From: CAIMFV01 sp040757715
Lineage (GTDB): Bacteria > Pseudomonadota > Alphaproteobacteria > Caulobacterales > Caulobacteraceae
Assembly: GCA_040757715.1 (NCBI GenBank)
Contig: JBFLWS010000003.1
Location: forward strand, 1-64,000
Direction: 5' to 3'
DNA: 64,000 bases
Made by a program: the position numbers and the translations under genes
Notes under the pieces: generated by a model
The model's database searches: none
What the model saw: the letters and a program-made list of their open reading frames with translations, nothing else
What the model was told of the DNA's origin: nothing
Shown: positions 9,774-17,837 of the stretch, in pieces
How positions within the stretch are numbered: the stretch's first letter is position 1
How the letters are laid out: each line of letters starts with the position of its first letter

Positions 9774-10133
9774 TTACCCCGCCACGGGTGCGCGGGAGGT
9801 GAACAGGCGCCGGCGCAGACGGCGCAGCTTGCGCCAGCCGCTCTTACGGATCCAGAAGCGCTCGGCGCGGAGGAGCTCGTGCCAGGCCACCGGCAGCACT
9901 TCCCAGCGCAGCAGGCGGCGGATGGGGAAGAAGAAGCGCGGCCAGCGGCGCTGCAGCTTGATGAAGCGACGACGCCAGCGCCAGCTGTTGCGCAGGGTGA
10001 GCACCAAGCCGGCCATGAACAGGAAGATGCCGATGTGGGTCGGCATGATCGCGGTGGGCACGCCCACGCCGACCAGGATGAGCCCGATCGCCGTCCAGAC
10101 TGGACGCAGGACCAGATGCAGGTTTTCGATCAA
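9774..10133 (-). CDS. Small membrane protein with basic C-terminal tail
   Basis: The 119-residue protein has two N-terminal hydrophobic segments (VWTAIGLILVGVGVPTAIMP and HIGIFLFMAGLVLTLR). A strongly basic region follows (WRWRRRFIKLQRRWPR...WRKLRRLRRRLF), which should remain cytoplasmic and could contact phospholipid or nucleic acid. I do not recognise a named family. It is not obviously part of the gcv operon, from which it is separated by about 200 bp. Confidence 0.65.
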   Translation of the reverse strand: MIENLHLVLRPVWTAIGLILVGVGVPTAIMPTHIGIFLFMAGLVLTLRNSWRWRRRFIKLQRRWPRFFFPIRRLLRWEVLPVAWHELLRAERFWIRKSGWRKLRRLRRRLFTSRAPVAG

Positions 10134-10339
10134 GCCTCAAACTCCAACAGCGCGGCGCGACTCTCACCGCCCGGAAGATCGTCTCAGAAGCCGCCGGACG
10201 GACGCCGGCTCAAACGCGCCCCCGCGTTTACTTCTGTTACCGGCGGGCAATATGACGCCAAGAGCCCGCCGGGGAAAGGGTCGATTTCAGACTCTCACGA
10301 GAGTCTTTCTATTCCATGGACGGAAAATAGTCGCAGGGA

Positions 10340-11923
10340 CTACTCCGCGGCCTTGGCCTCCGGCGCCTCCGGTCGCCAGCGCAGCTTGGGCTTGCGGGCG
10401 GCGGCGGTCTCGTCGAGCCGGCGCAGGGGCGCGTGGAAGGGCGCGCCCTTGAAGCGCTCCACCTCGCCGGCCTTGGCGGCGCGGGCCAGGGCCTCCAGCG
10501 TGTCGCAGAAGCGGTCGAGCTCGGCCTTGGATTCGGTCTCGGTGGGCTCGATCAGCATGGCTCCATGCACCACCAGGGGGAAGTACATGGTCATGGGGTG
10601 GAAGCCCTCGTCGATCATGGCCTTGGCGAAGTCGAGGGTGGTGACCCCGGTCCCCTCGAGCCAGTGATCGTCGAACAGGGCCTCGTGCATGCAGGGGCCT
10701 TCAGGGAAGGCGGGGCTCATCAGGCCGGAGAGGCGCGCCTTCACATAATTGGCGTTCAGCACCGCATCCTCGGCGGCTTGGCGCAGACCATCCGCGCCGT
10801 GGCTCAGCATGTAGGCGTAGGCGCGGGTGAACATGCCCATCTGGCCGTGGAAGGCGCTCATGCGGCCGAAATTGGCGGCGCTGTCGCCCTCGCCATGCTC
10901 GGCCAGCTTCAGGCCCGCCTCGCCGTGCACCACCCAGGGCGCGGGGGCGAAAGGCGCCAGCGCCTGCGACAACACCACCGGGCCTGCGCCCGGACCGCCG
11001 CCGCCGTGCGGGGTGGAGAAGGTCTTGTGCAGGTTGATGTGCATGGCGTCGACGCCGAGGTCGCCCGGCCGCACCCGCCCGACGATGGCGTTGAAATTGG
11101 CCCCGTCGCAATAGAAGTAGGCCCCGGCGGCGTGGGTCAGGCGGGAGATCTCCAGGATATCCCGCTCAAACAGGCCGCAGGTGTTGGGATTGGTGACCAT
11201 GATGGCCGCCACGTGGGGGCCGAGCTTGGCGGCCAGATCAGCGAGGTCCACCCGGCCATCCTCAGTCTGGCCGATCTCCTGCACCTGATAGCCGGCGAAG
11301 GCGGCGGTGGCCGGATTGGTGCCGTGGGCCGAGGTGGGGGCGAGCACGGTGGTGCGGGCGTGGTCGCCCTTGGCCTCGTGGGCGGCCTTGATGGCCAGGA
11401 TGCCGCACAGCTCGCCGTGGGCGCCGGCCTTGGGCGACAGGGCCACCGCCGGCATGCCGGTGAGGGTCTTCAGCCAGTGGGCCAGACGATCCATCAGCTC
11501 CAGCGCGCCCTGCACCGTGCTCTCCGGCTGCAACGGGTGCAGGTCGGCGAAGCCGGCCAGGCGCGCGGCCTTCTCGTTCAGGCGCGGGTTGTGCTTCATG
11601 GTGCACGAGCCGAGCGGATAGAGGGCGAGGTCGATGGCGTGGTTCTTTTGGCTGAGGCGCACATAGTGGCGCACGGTCTCGGGCTCGGAGAGGCCGGGCA
11701 GGCCCAGCGGCTCATCGCGCACCAGATCGCCGAGGCTCGACAGGTCCACCTCGCAGTCCGGCACATCAACGCCGGTGCGATCAAACGCATCGTGCTGGGC
11801 GGCGAGCTCGAAGCTCAGCGGCTCGTCCTGCAAGAGGCCCCGAGCGCCGGTGAGGGTCGGGTGCACATAGTCGTTGGCGGCGGCTTCGGGGCGGCTCGGC
11901 CGGCCCACGGGGTTCATGGTCAT
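10340..11923 (-). CDS. gcvPB: Glycine dehydrogenase (decarboxylating) subunit 2
   Basis: The PLP-binding half of the split P protein, which decarboxylates glycine and passes the aminomethyl group to lipoyl GcvH. The PLP lysine lies in INLHKTFSTPHGGGGPG. Other P-protein signatures are GSCTMKHNPRLNE, PKAGAHGELCG and TSAHGTNPATAA. At 527 residues it matches bacterial GcvPB. Its ATG overlaps the TGA of gcvPA, so the two subunits are translationally coupled at close to 1:1. It is the last gene of the riboswitch-controlled gcvT-gcvH-gcvPA-gcvPB operon. Confidence 0.95.
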   Translation of the reverse strand: MTMNPVGRPSRPEAAANDYVHPTLTGARGLLQDEPLSFELAAQHDAFDRTGVDVPDCEVDLSSLGDLVRDEPLGLPGLSEPETVRHYVRLSQKNHAIDLALYPLGSCTMKHNPRLNEKAARLAGFADLHPLQPESTVQGALELMDRLAHWLKTLTGMPAVALSPKAGAHGELCGILAIKAAHEAKGDHARTTVLAPTSAHGTNPATAAFAGYQVQEIGQTEDGRVDLADLAAKLGPHVAAIMVTNPNTCGLFERDILEISRLTHAAGAYFYCDGANFNAIVGRVRPGDLGVDAMHINLHKTFSTPHGGGGPGAGPVVLSQALAPFAPAPWVVHGEAGLKLAEHGEGDSAANFGRMSAFHGQMGMFTRAYAYMLSHGADGLRQAAEDAVLNANYVKARLSGLMSPAFPEGPCMHEALFDDHWLEGTGVTTLDFAKAMIDEGFHPMTMYFPLVVHGAMLIEPTETESKAELDRFCDTLEALARAAKAGEVERFKGAPFHAPLRRLDETAAARKPKLRWRPEAPEAKAAE

Positions 11924-13278
11924 CAGCGGATCACCTTGGCGAGAGCGGCGACGAGGGCCTCGATATGGGCGTCGGTGGTGGTCTCAGTGGCGGCGAGCAG
12001 CAGCACATCATCGTGAGCCTGATCGGGGGCGAGGCGCGACACCGGCACGCCGCCCAGCACGCCAAGCGCGGCCATGGCCTCCACCGCCGGCGCGGCGGGA
12101 ACCGGCAGGCGCACGGCGATCTCGTTGAAGAAGCGCGGGGTCAGCACCTCGACGCCGTTGATCGCCCCCACCGCCTTGGTCATCTGCTGGGCCTTGGCGT
12201 GGTTGAGGCGGGCGAGGCGCTTCAAGCCGGTCTCGCCCAGCAGGGTCAGGTGGATGGAGAAGGCCAGCGCGCAGAGGCCGGAATTGGTGCAGATGTTGGA
12301 GGTGGCCTTGTCTCGGCGGATGTGCTGCTCGCGGGTGGAGAGGGTGAGCACGAAGCCGCGGCGACCGTCGGCGTCCACCGTCTCGCCGCACAGGCGTCCC
12401 GGCGCCTGGCGCACGTACTTTTCCTTGAAGGCGAAAAGCCCGACGTAAGGCCCGCCGAAGTTGAGGCCGACGCCGATGGACTGGCCCTCGGCCACGACGA
12501 TGTCCGCCCCCATGGCGCCCGGCGACTTCAGGAGGCCGAAGGACACGACCTCAGTGGAGACCACGATGAGCAGGGCCCCGGCGGCGCGGGCGGCCTCGCC
12601 GATGGCGGTGACGTCGCTGGCGGTGCCGAGCAGGTTCGGGGTCTGCACCACCACGCAGGCGACATCCTTGTCGAGGTCGGCGACCACCCCCGCCTCGTCG
12701 TCCACGGCGAGGGGCCGGCGCACGATCTCCACCCCGGCGGCGCGGGCAAGGGTGGCGATGGTCTCGGCATAGTGCGGATGCAGGCCGCCGGAGAGCACGG
12801 CCTTGGTCCGGCGGGTGACGCGGGCGGCCATCATCACCGCCTCGGCGGCGCCGGTGGAGCCGTCATAGAGCGAGGCGTTGGCCAGCTCCATGCCGGTGAG
12901 GTTGGCCACTTGCGTCTGGAACTCGAACAGCACCTGCAGCGTGCCCTGGGCGATCTCGGGCTGATAGGGGGTGTACGAGGTGAGGAACTCCGAGCGCTGG
13001 ATCAGGTGATCGACGCTGGCCGGCACGTGGTGGCGATAGGCCCCGGCGCCGCAGAAGAAGGGCGCGGCCCCGGCGGCGGTGTTCTTGGCCGCCAACTCCG
13101 ACAGCTCCCGCTCCACATCGAGCTCGCCCTGATGGCGGGGCAGGTCCACGGGTTCCGCCAGACGCGCCGCCGCCGGCACATCCACGAAGAGAGCGTCCAC
13201 GTCGGGGGCGCCGATGCGGCCGAGCATGTCGGCCCGGTCAGCGGGGGTGAGCGGCAGGTAGCGCATGATCAGGTCCAA
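11923..13278 (-). CDS. gcvPA: Glycine dehydrogenase (decarboxylating) subunit 1
   Basis: The 451-residue partner of GcvPB, equivalent to the N-terminal half of single-chain P proteins. It starts MDLIMRYLPLTPADRADML and contains the characteristic FFCGAGAYRHHVPASVDHL, TSYTPYQPEIAQGTLQ and YDGSTGAAEA blocks. The split form is common in alphaproteobacteria and Gram-positives. It follows gcvH after a gap of about 180 bp that contains a palindromic repeat. The close of the gene overlaps the gcvPB start by one base. Confidence 0.95.
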   Translation of the reverse strand: MDLIMRYLPLTPADRADMLGRIGAPDVDALFVDVPAAARLAEPVDLPRHQGELDVERELSELAAKNTAAGAAPFFCGAGAYRHHVPASVDHLIQRSEFLTSYTPYQPEIAQGTLQVLFEFQTQVANLTGMELANASLYDGSTGAAEAVMMAARVTRRTKAVLSGGLHPHYAETIATLARAAGVEIVRRPLAVDDEAGVVADLDKDVACVVVQTPNLLGTASDVTAIGEAARAAGALLIVVSTEVVSFGLLKSPGAMGADIVVAEGQSIGVGLNFGGPYVGLFAFKEKYVRQAPGRLCGETVDADGRRGFVLTLSTREQHIRRDKATSNICTNSGLCALAFSIHLTLLGETGLKRLARLNHAKAQQMTKAVGAINGVEVLTPRFFNEIAVRLPVPAAPAVEAMAALGVLGGVPVSRLAPDQAHDDVLLLAATETTTDAHIEALVAALAKVIR

Positions 13279-13329
13279 AACAGGGTTTGGGGGAACAGGA
13301 ACGAACTCAACTTGGCTTCTAAATTCCGC

Positions 13330-13412
13330 TCATCCTCGCGAAAGCCGGGACCCAGGCCTGTCCAGGAATCGCCAAGCTGGAAAGACCTAGGTCCCGGCTT
13401 CCGCCGGGATGA
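13330..13412. repeat. Extragenic palindromic (REP-like) repeat between gcvH and gcvPA
   Basis: The left arm TCATCCTCGCGAAAGCCGGG, continuing into ACCCAGG, is complementary with few mismatches to the right arm that ends CCTAGGTCCCGGCTTCCGCC and then GGGATGA. Transcribed, it would form a long hairpin inside the gcv operon. This could stabilise upstream gcvTH message or reduce read-through into gcvPA. It is related in sequence to the element at 9531-9731. Confidence 0.75.
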
Positions 13413-13459
13413 TCGGATTAAAAGATCAGCCCTCGCGAGCTTGAGCGATCAATCCAGCC

Positions 13460-13828
13460 TCACAGCGAGGCGAGATAGGCCTCGTAGGCGGCGCGATCCA
13501 TCAGGGCGTCGAGGGCGCTCGGGTCGGCCAGCTTCACCTTGGCGAACCAACCCTCGCCCTCGGGGGACTGGTTGACGGTCTCGGGCGTGCCGCCGAGAGC
13601 CTCGTTCACCGCCGTCACCTCGCCCGCCACCGGGGCGTAGACGTCGGAGGCGGCCTTCACGCTCTCCACCACCGCAAGGCCGTCGCCGGCCTTCACCTGG
13701 CGGCCGATGTCCGGCAGCTCGACGAACACCACATCGCCCAGCTGGTCGGCGGCGTAGGCGGTGACGCCGATGGTGGCGACGCCGTCGGCGTCGACTTCAA
13801 TCCACTCATGGTCCTTGGTGAAGCGCAT
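13460..13828 (-). CDS. gcvH: Glycine cleavage system H protein
   Basis: This 122-residue lipoyl carrier shuttles the aminomethyl intermediate between the P and T proteins. The lipoylation lysine sits in VVESVKAASDVYAPV. The start MRFTKDHEWI and the pattern GWFAKVKL near the C terminus are typical, and the length is normal. It is 21 bp downstream of gcvT in the same operon. Confidence 0.95.
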   Translation of the reverse strand: MRFTKDHEWIEVDADGVATIGVTAYAADQLGDVVFVELPDIGRQVKAGDGLAVVESVKAASDVYAPVAGEVTAVNEALGGTPETVNQSPEGEGWFAKVKLADPSALDALMDRAAYEAYLASL

Positions 13829-13849
13829 GGGATGCCTCTGTTCGCGAGT

Positions 13850-15043
13850 TCAGGGTTTGCGGACGTAACGATGCGGGACGAAGGGCATGGCCGCGACTTC
13901 GCAGGCTTGCGCCTTGCCGCGGACGATGACCTTCAGGGCCGTGCCGAGGGCGGCGTAGGCGGGGGGGACGTAGCCCATGGCTACTGGCTGGCCGAGGCTG
14001 GGCGAGGGCCCGCCCGAGGTGACCTTGCCGATCACCTGGCCGTCGGCGTCGGCGATCTCGGCGCCTTCCCGGGCCGGGGCGCCTTCCAGCACCTTCAGGC
14101 CCACGCGCACGCGCTTCAGCTCGCCGGCGAGCTCGCGGGCGATGCGCTCGCCCCCGCGCAGGTTCCCCGCCTCGCCCCCGCGCAGGTTCCCCGCCTCGCG
14201 GCGGCGTTTGGACACGGCGAAGCCGAGCGCGGCCTCGATGGGCGAGATCGTCGCGTCGGCGTCATGGCCGTAGAGGGGCAGGCCCGCCTCCAGACGCAGG
14301 GAATCCCGGGCGCCGAGGCCGATGGGCTTGACGCTGTCATGGGCGAGGAGCGCGTCCCAGAAGTCGCGGGCCACATTGGGCGGGGCCCAGATCTCGAACC
14401 CGTCCTCGCCGGTATAGCCTGAGCGGGACACGGTGAGCATTTCCCCACGCCAGGCGAAGCGGCGATAGGTCATGAAGGCCATCTGGTTCACTTCAGGCCA
14501 GATCGTCGCCAGCACCACCGTCGCGGCCGGTCCCTGCAGGGCCATGAGCCCGCCGTGATCCAGGGGCTCGAGGAAGCCGCGCAGGCCCGCCTCCTTGCCG
14601 ATGAGCTGGAAGTCGTCCGGCTTGGTCGCGGCGTTGACCACGATATAGAGCGACCCCTGCAGCTCGTCCTCCACCGGCCGGGCCACCATCAGATCATCGA
14701 GAATGCCGCCCTCTTCGTTGAGCAGCAGCGTGTAGCGCACCTGGCCGCGCTTCAGGCCCTTGAGGTCGCCGCAGGTGAGCGCTTCGACGATGGCCGCCAC
14801 GCTCTGGTGGTCGGCCTCCGGATCGCCGGAGCGGTTGGCGAGGGTCAGGGTCGAGGGGCCCATATGGCTGACATCGAACAGGCCGGCGTGCTCGCGGGTC
14901 CAGCGATGCTCGGCCAGCACGCCTTCCTTGTACTGCACCGGCATGGAATAGCCGGCGAAGGGCACCATGCGCGCGCCCAGCATCACGTGGGCGTCGGTGA
15001 GGACGGTGGACTTCAGGGTCTCGCTGGCGGCGTCGGCGCTCAT
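13850..15043 (-). CDS. gcvT: Aminomethyltransferase (glycine cleavage T protein)
   Basis: The 397-residue T protein transfers the methylene group from GcvH to tetrahydrofolate and releases ammonia. Signatures are PFAGYSMPVQY, GLFDVSHMGP, SRSGYTGEDGFEIW and GARDSLRLEAGLPLYGHD. The start MSADAASETLKST at 15043 follows the riboswitch by about 60 nt; the in-frame extension upstream would run through the riboswitch and is not coding. Odd: an exact 24-bp tandem duplication at 14147-14194 puts EAGNLRGG in twice, just after the KRRR segment, adding 8 residues to a surface loop of the folate-binding domain. The frame is kept, so the protein may still work. Confidence 0.93.
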   Translation of the reverse strand: MSADAASETLKSTVLTDAHVMLGARMVPFAGYSMPVQYKEGVLAEHRWTREHAGLFDVSHMGPSTLTLANRSGDPEADHQSVAAIVEALTCGDLKGLKRGQVRYTLLLNEEGGILDDLMVARPVEDELQGSLYIVVNAATKPDDFQLIGKEAGLRGFLEPLDHGGLMALQGPAATVVLATIWPEVNQMAFMTYRRFAWRGEMLTVSRSGYTGEDGFEIWAPPNVARDFWDALLAHDSVKPIGLGARDSLRLEAGLPLYGHDADATISPIEAALGFAVSKRRREAGNLRGGEAGNLRGGERIARELAGELKRVRVGLKVLEGAPAREGAEIADADGQVIGKVTSGGPSPSLGQPVAMGYVPPAYAALGTALKVIVRGKAQACEVAAMPFVPHRYVRKP

Positions 15044-15104
15044 GGGGGCCTCGAGGACAGAATGAGGGTCTGCGGCGAATCGGATTTCGGGCGAACCGAG
15101 CCGA

Positions 15105-15325
15105 TCCACGCGCCCCCGCTGTCCATGGGCCTGAGAGATTCCGGACGCCTCGCGTGGGGCTTGGCGTCCTTGCTCCTTCGGCGAAGCCTTGAGGCTTAAG
15201 GCCTTTAGGCTTGCTTTCCAGCGTTGCAATCCTCGTCGCGGTCCGTTTGCCTGAGCGTTTCCGGGGCGGTTGCGCCTTCGGCGCCGGGCGCAGGGCCCGG
15301 TCTCTCCCGCGAGAGGCGCGCAAAG
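15105..15325 (-). promoter_or_regulatory. Tandem glycine riboswitch (two aptamers) upstream of gcvT
   Basis: Read on the minus strand, the first aptamer shows GCGGGAGAGACC, GCGCCGAAGGCGCAA and AACGCTCAGGCAAACGGACC. The second shows GCCGAAGGAGCAAG and AATCTCTCAGGCCCATGGAC followed by AGC. These are the conserved elements of the glycine aptamer (GAGAGACC, GCCGAAGGNGCAA, CTCAGGCNNNNGGAC), present twice in tandem. The second aptamer ends about 65 nt before the gcvT ATG. In other bacteria such switches turn gcv expression on when glycine is bound. Boundaries are approximate to about 10 nt. Confidence 0.93.
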
Positions 15326-15539
15326 TGAGGGAGCAAGGCCGGCGAGTCAACGGCCGACATCGCGGTCATGCGGCGAGGCGGAGGTCTCGACCCTCCCATA
15401 CCCTTATCTACTTATCCTCGCGTATGCGGCGGGCTTCGGCAGCTTGGCGAGGGCTTCAGCAGGGGGCGCAGGGCAGGGGATCGCAGCGCAAACCCGCCCC
15501 CGCCCTATCGCTGGCGCGCTTTTTAGCCTAAAGGGGCGC

Positions 15540-17720
15540 ATGATTTCCCAAAACCTTCATCCGGCCCTGGCGGCGGCGCTCGCCGCGCGCGGCTATGCGG
15601 CCCTGACCCCCGTGCAAGAGGCGGTGCTCCAATCCGAGGCGGCCGGCCGCGACCTGCTGGTCTCCGCCAAGACCGGCTCCGGCAAGACCGTGGCCTATGG
15701 CCTGGCCCTCGCCGACGAACTGATCAACCCCGATGGGGGCCCGCCCGAGCCCGCCGAGCCGCGGGCCCTGGTCATCGCCCCCACCCGCGAGCTGGCCATC
15801 CAGGTGCAGCGCGAGCTTAGCTGGCTCTACGCCGGCGCCCGCGTCGCCTCCTGCGTGGGCGGCATGGACCCGCGCGCCGAGCGCCGGGCCCTGGAGCGCG
15901 GGGCGCAGATCGTGGTGGGCACGCCGGGGCGCCTGCGCGACCATCTGGAGCGCGGCGCGCTGATCCTTTCCAAGCTCAACGCCGTGGTGCTGGACGAGGC
16001 CGACGAGATGCTCGACCTCGGCTTCCGCGAGGAGCTGGAGGCCATTCTCGACGCCGCGCCCAAGAGCCGGCGTACGCTGCTCTTCTCGGCCACCATGCCC
16101 AAGACGGTGGCGGCCCTGGCCAGCGAATATCAGCGCGACGCCCTCCGCCTGGAGATCGGCGGGCGCGAGACCCAGCACGCCGACATCGACTACCGCGCCA
16201 TTCGCGTGGCCCCGCACGAGACCGAGCTCGCCGTGGTCAATGTGCTGCGCTTCTTCGATCCCAAGGCCTCGATCATCTTCTGCTCCACCCGCGAGGGGGT
16301 GCGAAAGCTGCACGCCAATCTGGTGGAGCGGGGCTTCAATGTGGTGGCCCTGTCCGGCGAGCTGTCGCAGAATGAGCGCAGCCGCGCCCTGCAAGCTCTG
16401 CGCGACGGGCGCTCGCAGATCTGCGTGGCCACCGACGTGGCGGCGCGGGGCATCGACATTCCCGACCTTGATCTCGTCATCCAGGCCGATCTGCCGCTGA
16501 GCCGCGAAACCTTGCAACACCGCTCGGGCCGCACGGGGCGGGCGGGCAAGAAGGGCGTCTGCGTCGTCCTCGTCACCCCGGCGCGGCGGCGCAAGCTCGA
16601 CATGATGCTGAAGGGCGCGCGCATCGAGGCGACCTGGCAGGCGGCGCCCTCCGCCGAGGAGATCCGCGCCAAGGACCAGGCCCGGCTCATCGCCGAGGTA
16701 GGAACCGCCGAGGACGCTTCGGAGGAGGATATCGGTCTCGCCCGTCAGCTCTTGGCCGAGCGCTCGGCCGAGGCGGTGGCCCTTGCTTACTTGCGTATCG
16801 CCCGCGCCGCTCAGCCCGCCGCTGAAGAATTGGCCGAGCTCGCCCCCGAGCCGGAGCCCCGCGCGCCCCGCGGCCGTGATCGCGACTATAGCGAACGCGG
16901 GCAGGGCGAACGCGGGTCAAGCGACGGCGGCTATCCGCCCCGCGAGGAGGCCCCGCGCCCCGGCTTCGAAGACGCGGTGTGGTTCGCCATCGCCCTCGGG
17001 GCCAATCGCAACGCCGAGGCCCGCTGGCTGTTGCCGCTGATCTGCCGGCGCGGCCATGTCACCCGCGGCGACATCGGCGCCATCCGGGTGTTCGCCAAGG
17101 AGAGCCGGTTCCAGATCGTGGCCGCCGCTGTGGAGCGCTTCGAGGCGGCCATGGTCAAGGGCGACGGCGATGGCGGCCGCATCTGGCGGGTGGAGGATCA
17201 CGCCCCGCCGCCGGCGCGGGACCGCCGCTTCTCCTCCAAGCGCCATCGCGACTCCGCCGAGGATTCCGAGCCGCGCGAATATACGCCGCGTCCGCCTCGG
17301 GAAGATCGGCCGCCGCGGGAAGATCGTCCGCCACGTGAAGCCAGACCTCCCCGTGAAGATCGGGCTCCCCGTGAAGATCGACCCTACCGCGAGCGGTCTG
17401 AGCGGCGCGAGGGCGAAGCCCGTCCCGCCTACAAGGACCGTCCGCCGCGTGAGTTCCGCGAGGCCCGTCCTTCCGAAGAAAATCGTCCTCCTCGTACGGA
17501 ACGTCCCGCGCGGGAAGATCGTCCCCCTCGTGAGGACAGCGCCCCGCGGGAGGATCGTCCGCCTCGTGACGATCGCCCTCCGCGCAGCGACCGTCCCGCC
17601 AAGCCCTATTCCAAACCCAAGCGGGCGGAGGGCGAGGGCAAGCCCTGGACGCCCATCCTGCACGACGGTCCGGGCGAGGCGCGTCCAAAGAAGAAGCCCA
17701 AGCCCAAGCCGAAGCGCTGA
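15540..17720 (+). CDS. DEAD-box ATP-dependent RNA helicase with DbpA-like domain and repetitive basic tail
   Basis: A 726-residue helicase. Its motifs are Q-motif region ALTPVQEAVLQ, motif I AKTGSGKT, Ia PTRELA, II DEADEM, III SAT, V ARGIDIPD and VI HRSGRTGRAG. Residues around 480-545 (FAIALGANRNAEARWLLPLI...RRGHVTRGDIGAIRV) resemble the DbpA/CsdA RNA-binding domain. The last 170 residues are a disordered Arg/Asp/Pro tail with many copies of EDRPPRE-like units. Such helicases remodel rRNA or mRNA. The ATG at 15540 starts the conserved MISQNLHPALAAALAARGY; in-frame sequence upstream overlaps the riboswitch region and is not coding. It is divergent from the gcv operon. Confidence 0.9.
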   Translation: MISQNLHPALAAALAARGYAALTPVQEAVLQSEAAGRDLLVSAKTGSGKTVAYGLALADELINPDGGPPEPAEPRALVIAPTRELAIQVQRELSWLYAGARVASCVGGMDPRAERRALERGAQIVVGTPGRLRDHLERGALILSKLNAVVLDEADEMLDLGFREELEAILDAAPKSRRTLLFSATMPKTVAALASEYQRDALRLEIGGRETQHADIDYRAIRVAPHETELAVVNVLRFFDPKASIIFCSTREGVRKLHANLVERGFNVVALSGELSQNERSRALQALRDGRSQICVATDVAARGIDIPDLDLVIQADLPLSRETLQHRSGRTGRAGKKGVCVVLVTPARRRKLDMMLKGARIEATWQAAPSAEEIRAKDQARLIAEVGTAEDASEEDIGLARQLLAERSAEAVALAYLRIARAAQPAAEELAELAPEPEPRAPRGRDRDYSERGQGERGSSDGGYPPREEAPRPGFEDAVWFAIALGANRNAEARWLLPLICRRGHVTRGDIGAIRVFAKESRFQIVAAAVERFEAAMVKGDGDGGRIWRVEDHAPPPARDRRFSSKRHRDSAEDSEPREYTPRPPREDRPPREDRPPREARPPREDRAPREDRPYRERSERREGEARPAYKDRPPREFREARPSEENRPPRTERPAREDRPPREDSAPREDRPPRDDRPPRSDRPAKPYSKPKRAEGEGKPWTPILHDGPGEARPKKKPKPKPKR

Positions 17721-17837
17721 TCGCGCCAAGAAAGTGACGTGGGCGTCGCTGTCGCCCCTTTGCAGCGAGCCGTTCGCAGGCTTTAGTCCATCCCTAACGA
17801 CGGCCGGTTACGCGCCGCGACCTGGGAGAGCACGAGC

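Noticed and set aside
10289..10306. Hairpin AGACTCT-CACG-AGAGTCT after gcvPB as its terminator
   Set aside because: The T-rich stretch is on the plus-strand side, not downstream of the minus-strand gcvPB transcript, so the orientation is wrong.
9684..10667. 327-codon plus-strand frame through the small membrane protein gene
   Set aside because: It has Ser/Arg/Pro-rich noise composition and runs across the repeat and the end of gcvPB. The minus-strand membrane protein is more convincing.
10433..13575. Long plus-strand open frames opposite gcvPB and gcvPA (527 and 536 codons)
   Set aside because: They are His/Gly/Val-rich antisense frames of high-GC genes. The minus strand encodes clear P-protein subunits with all motifs.
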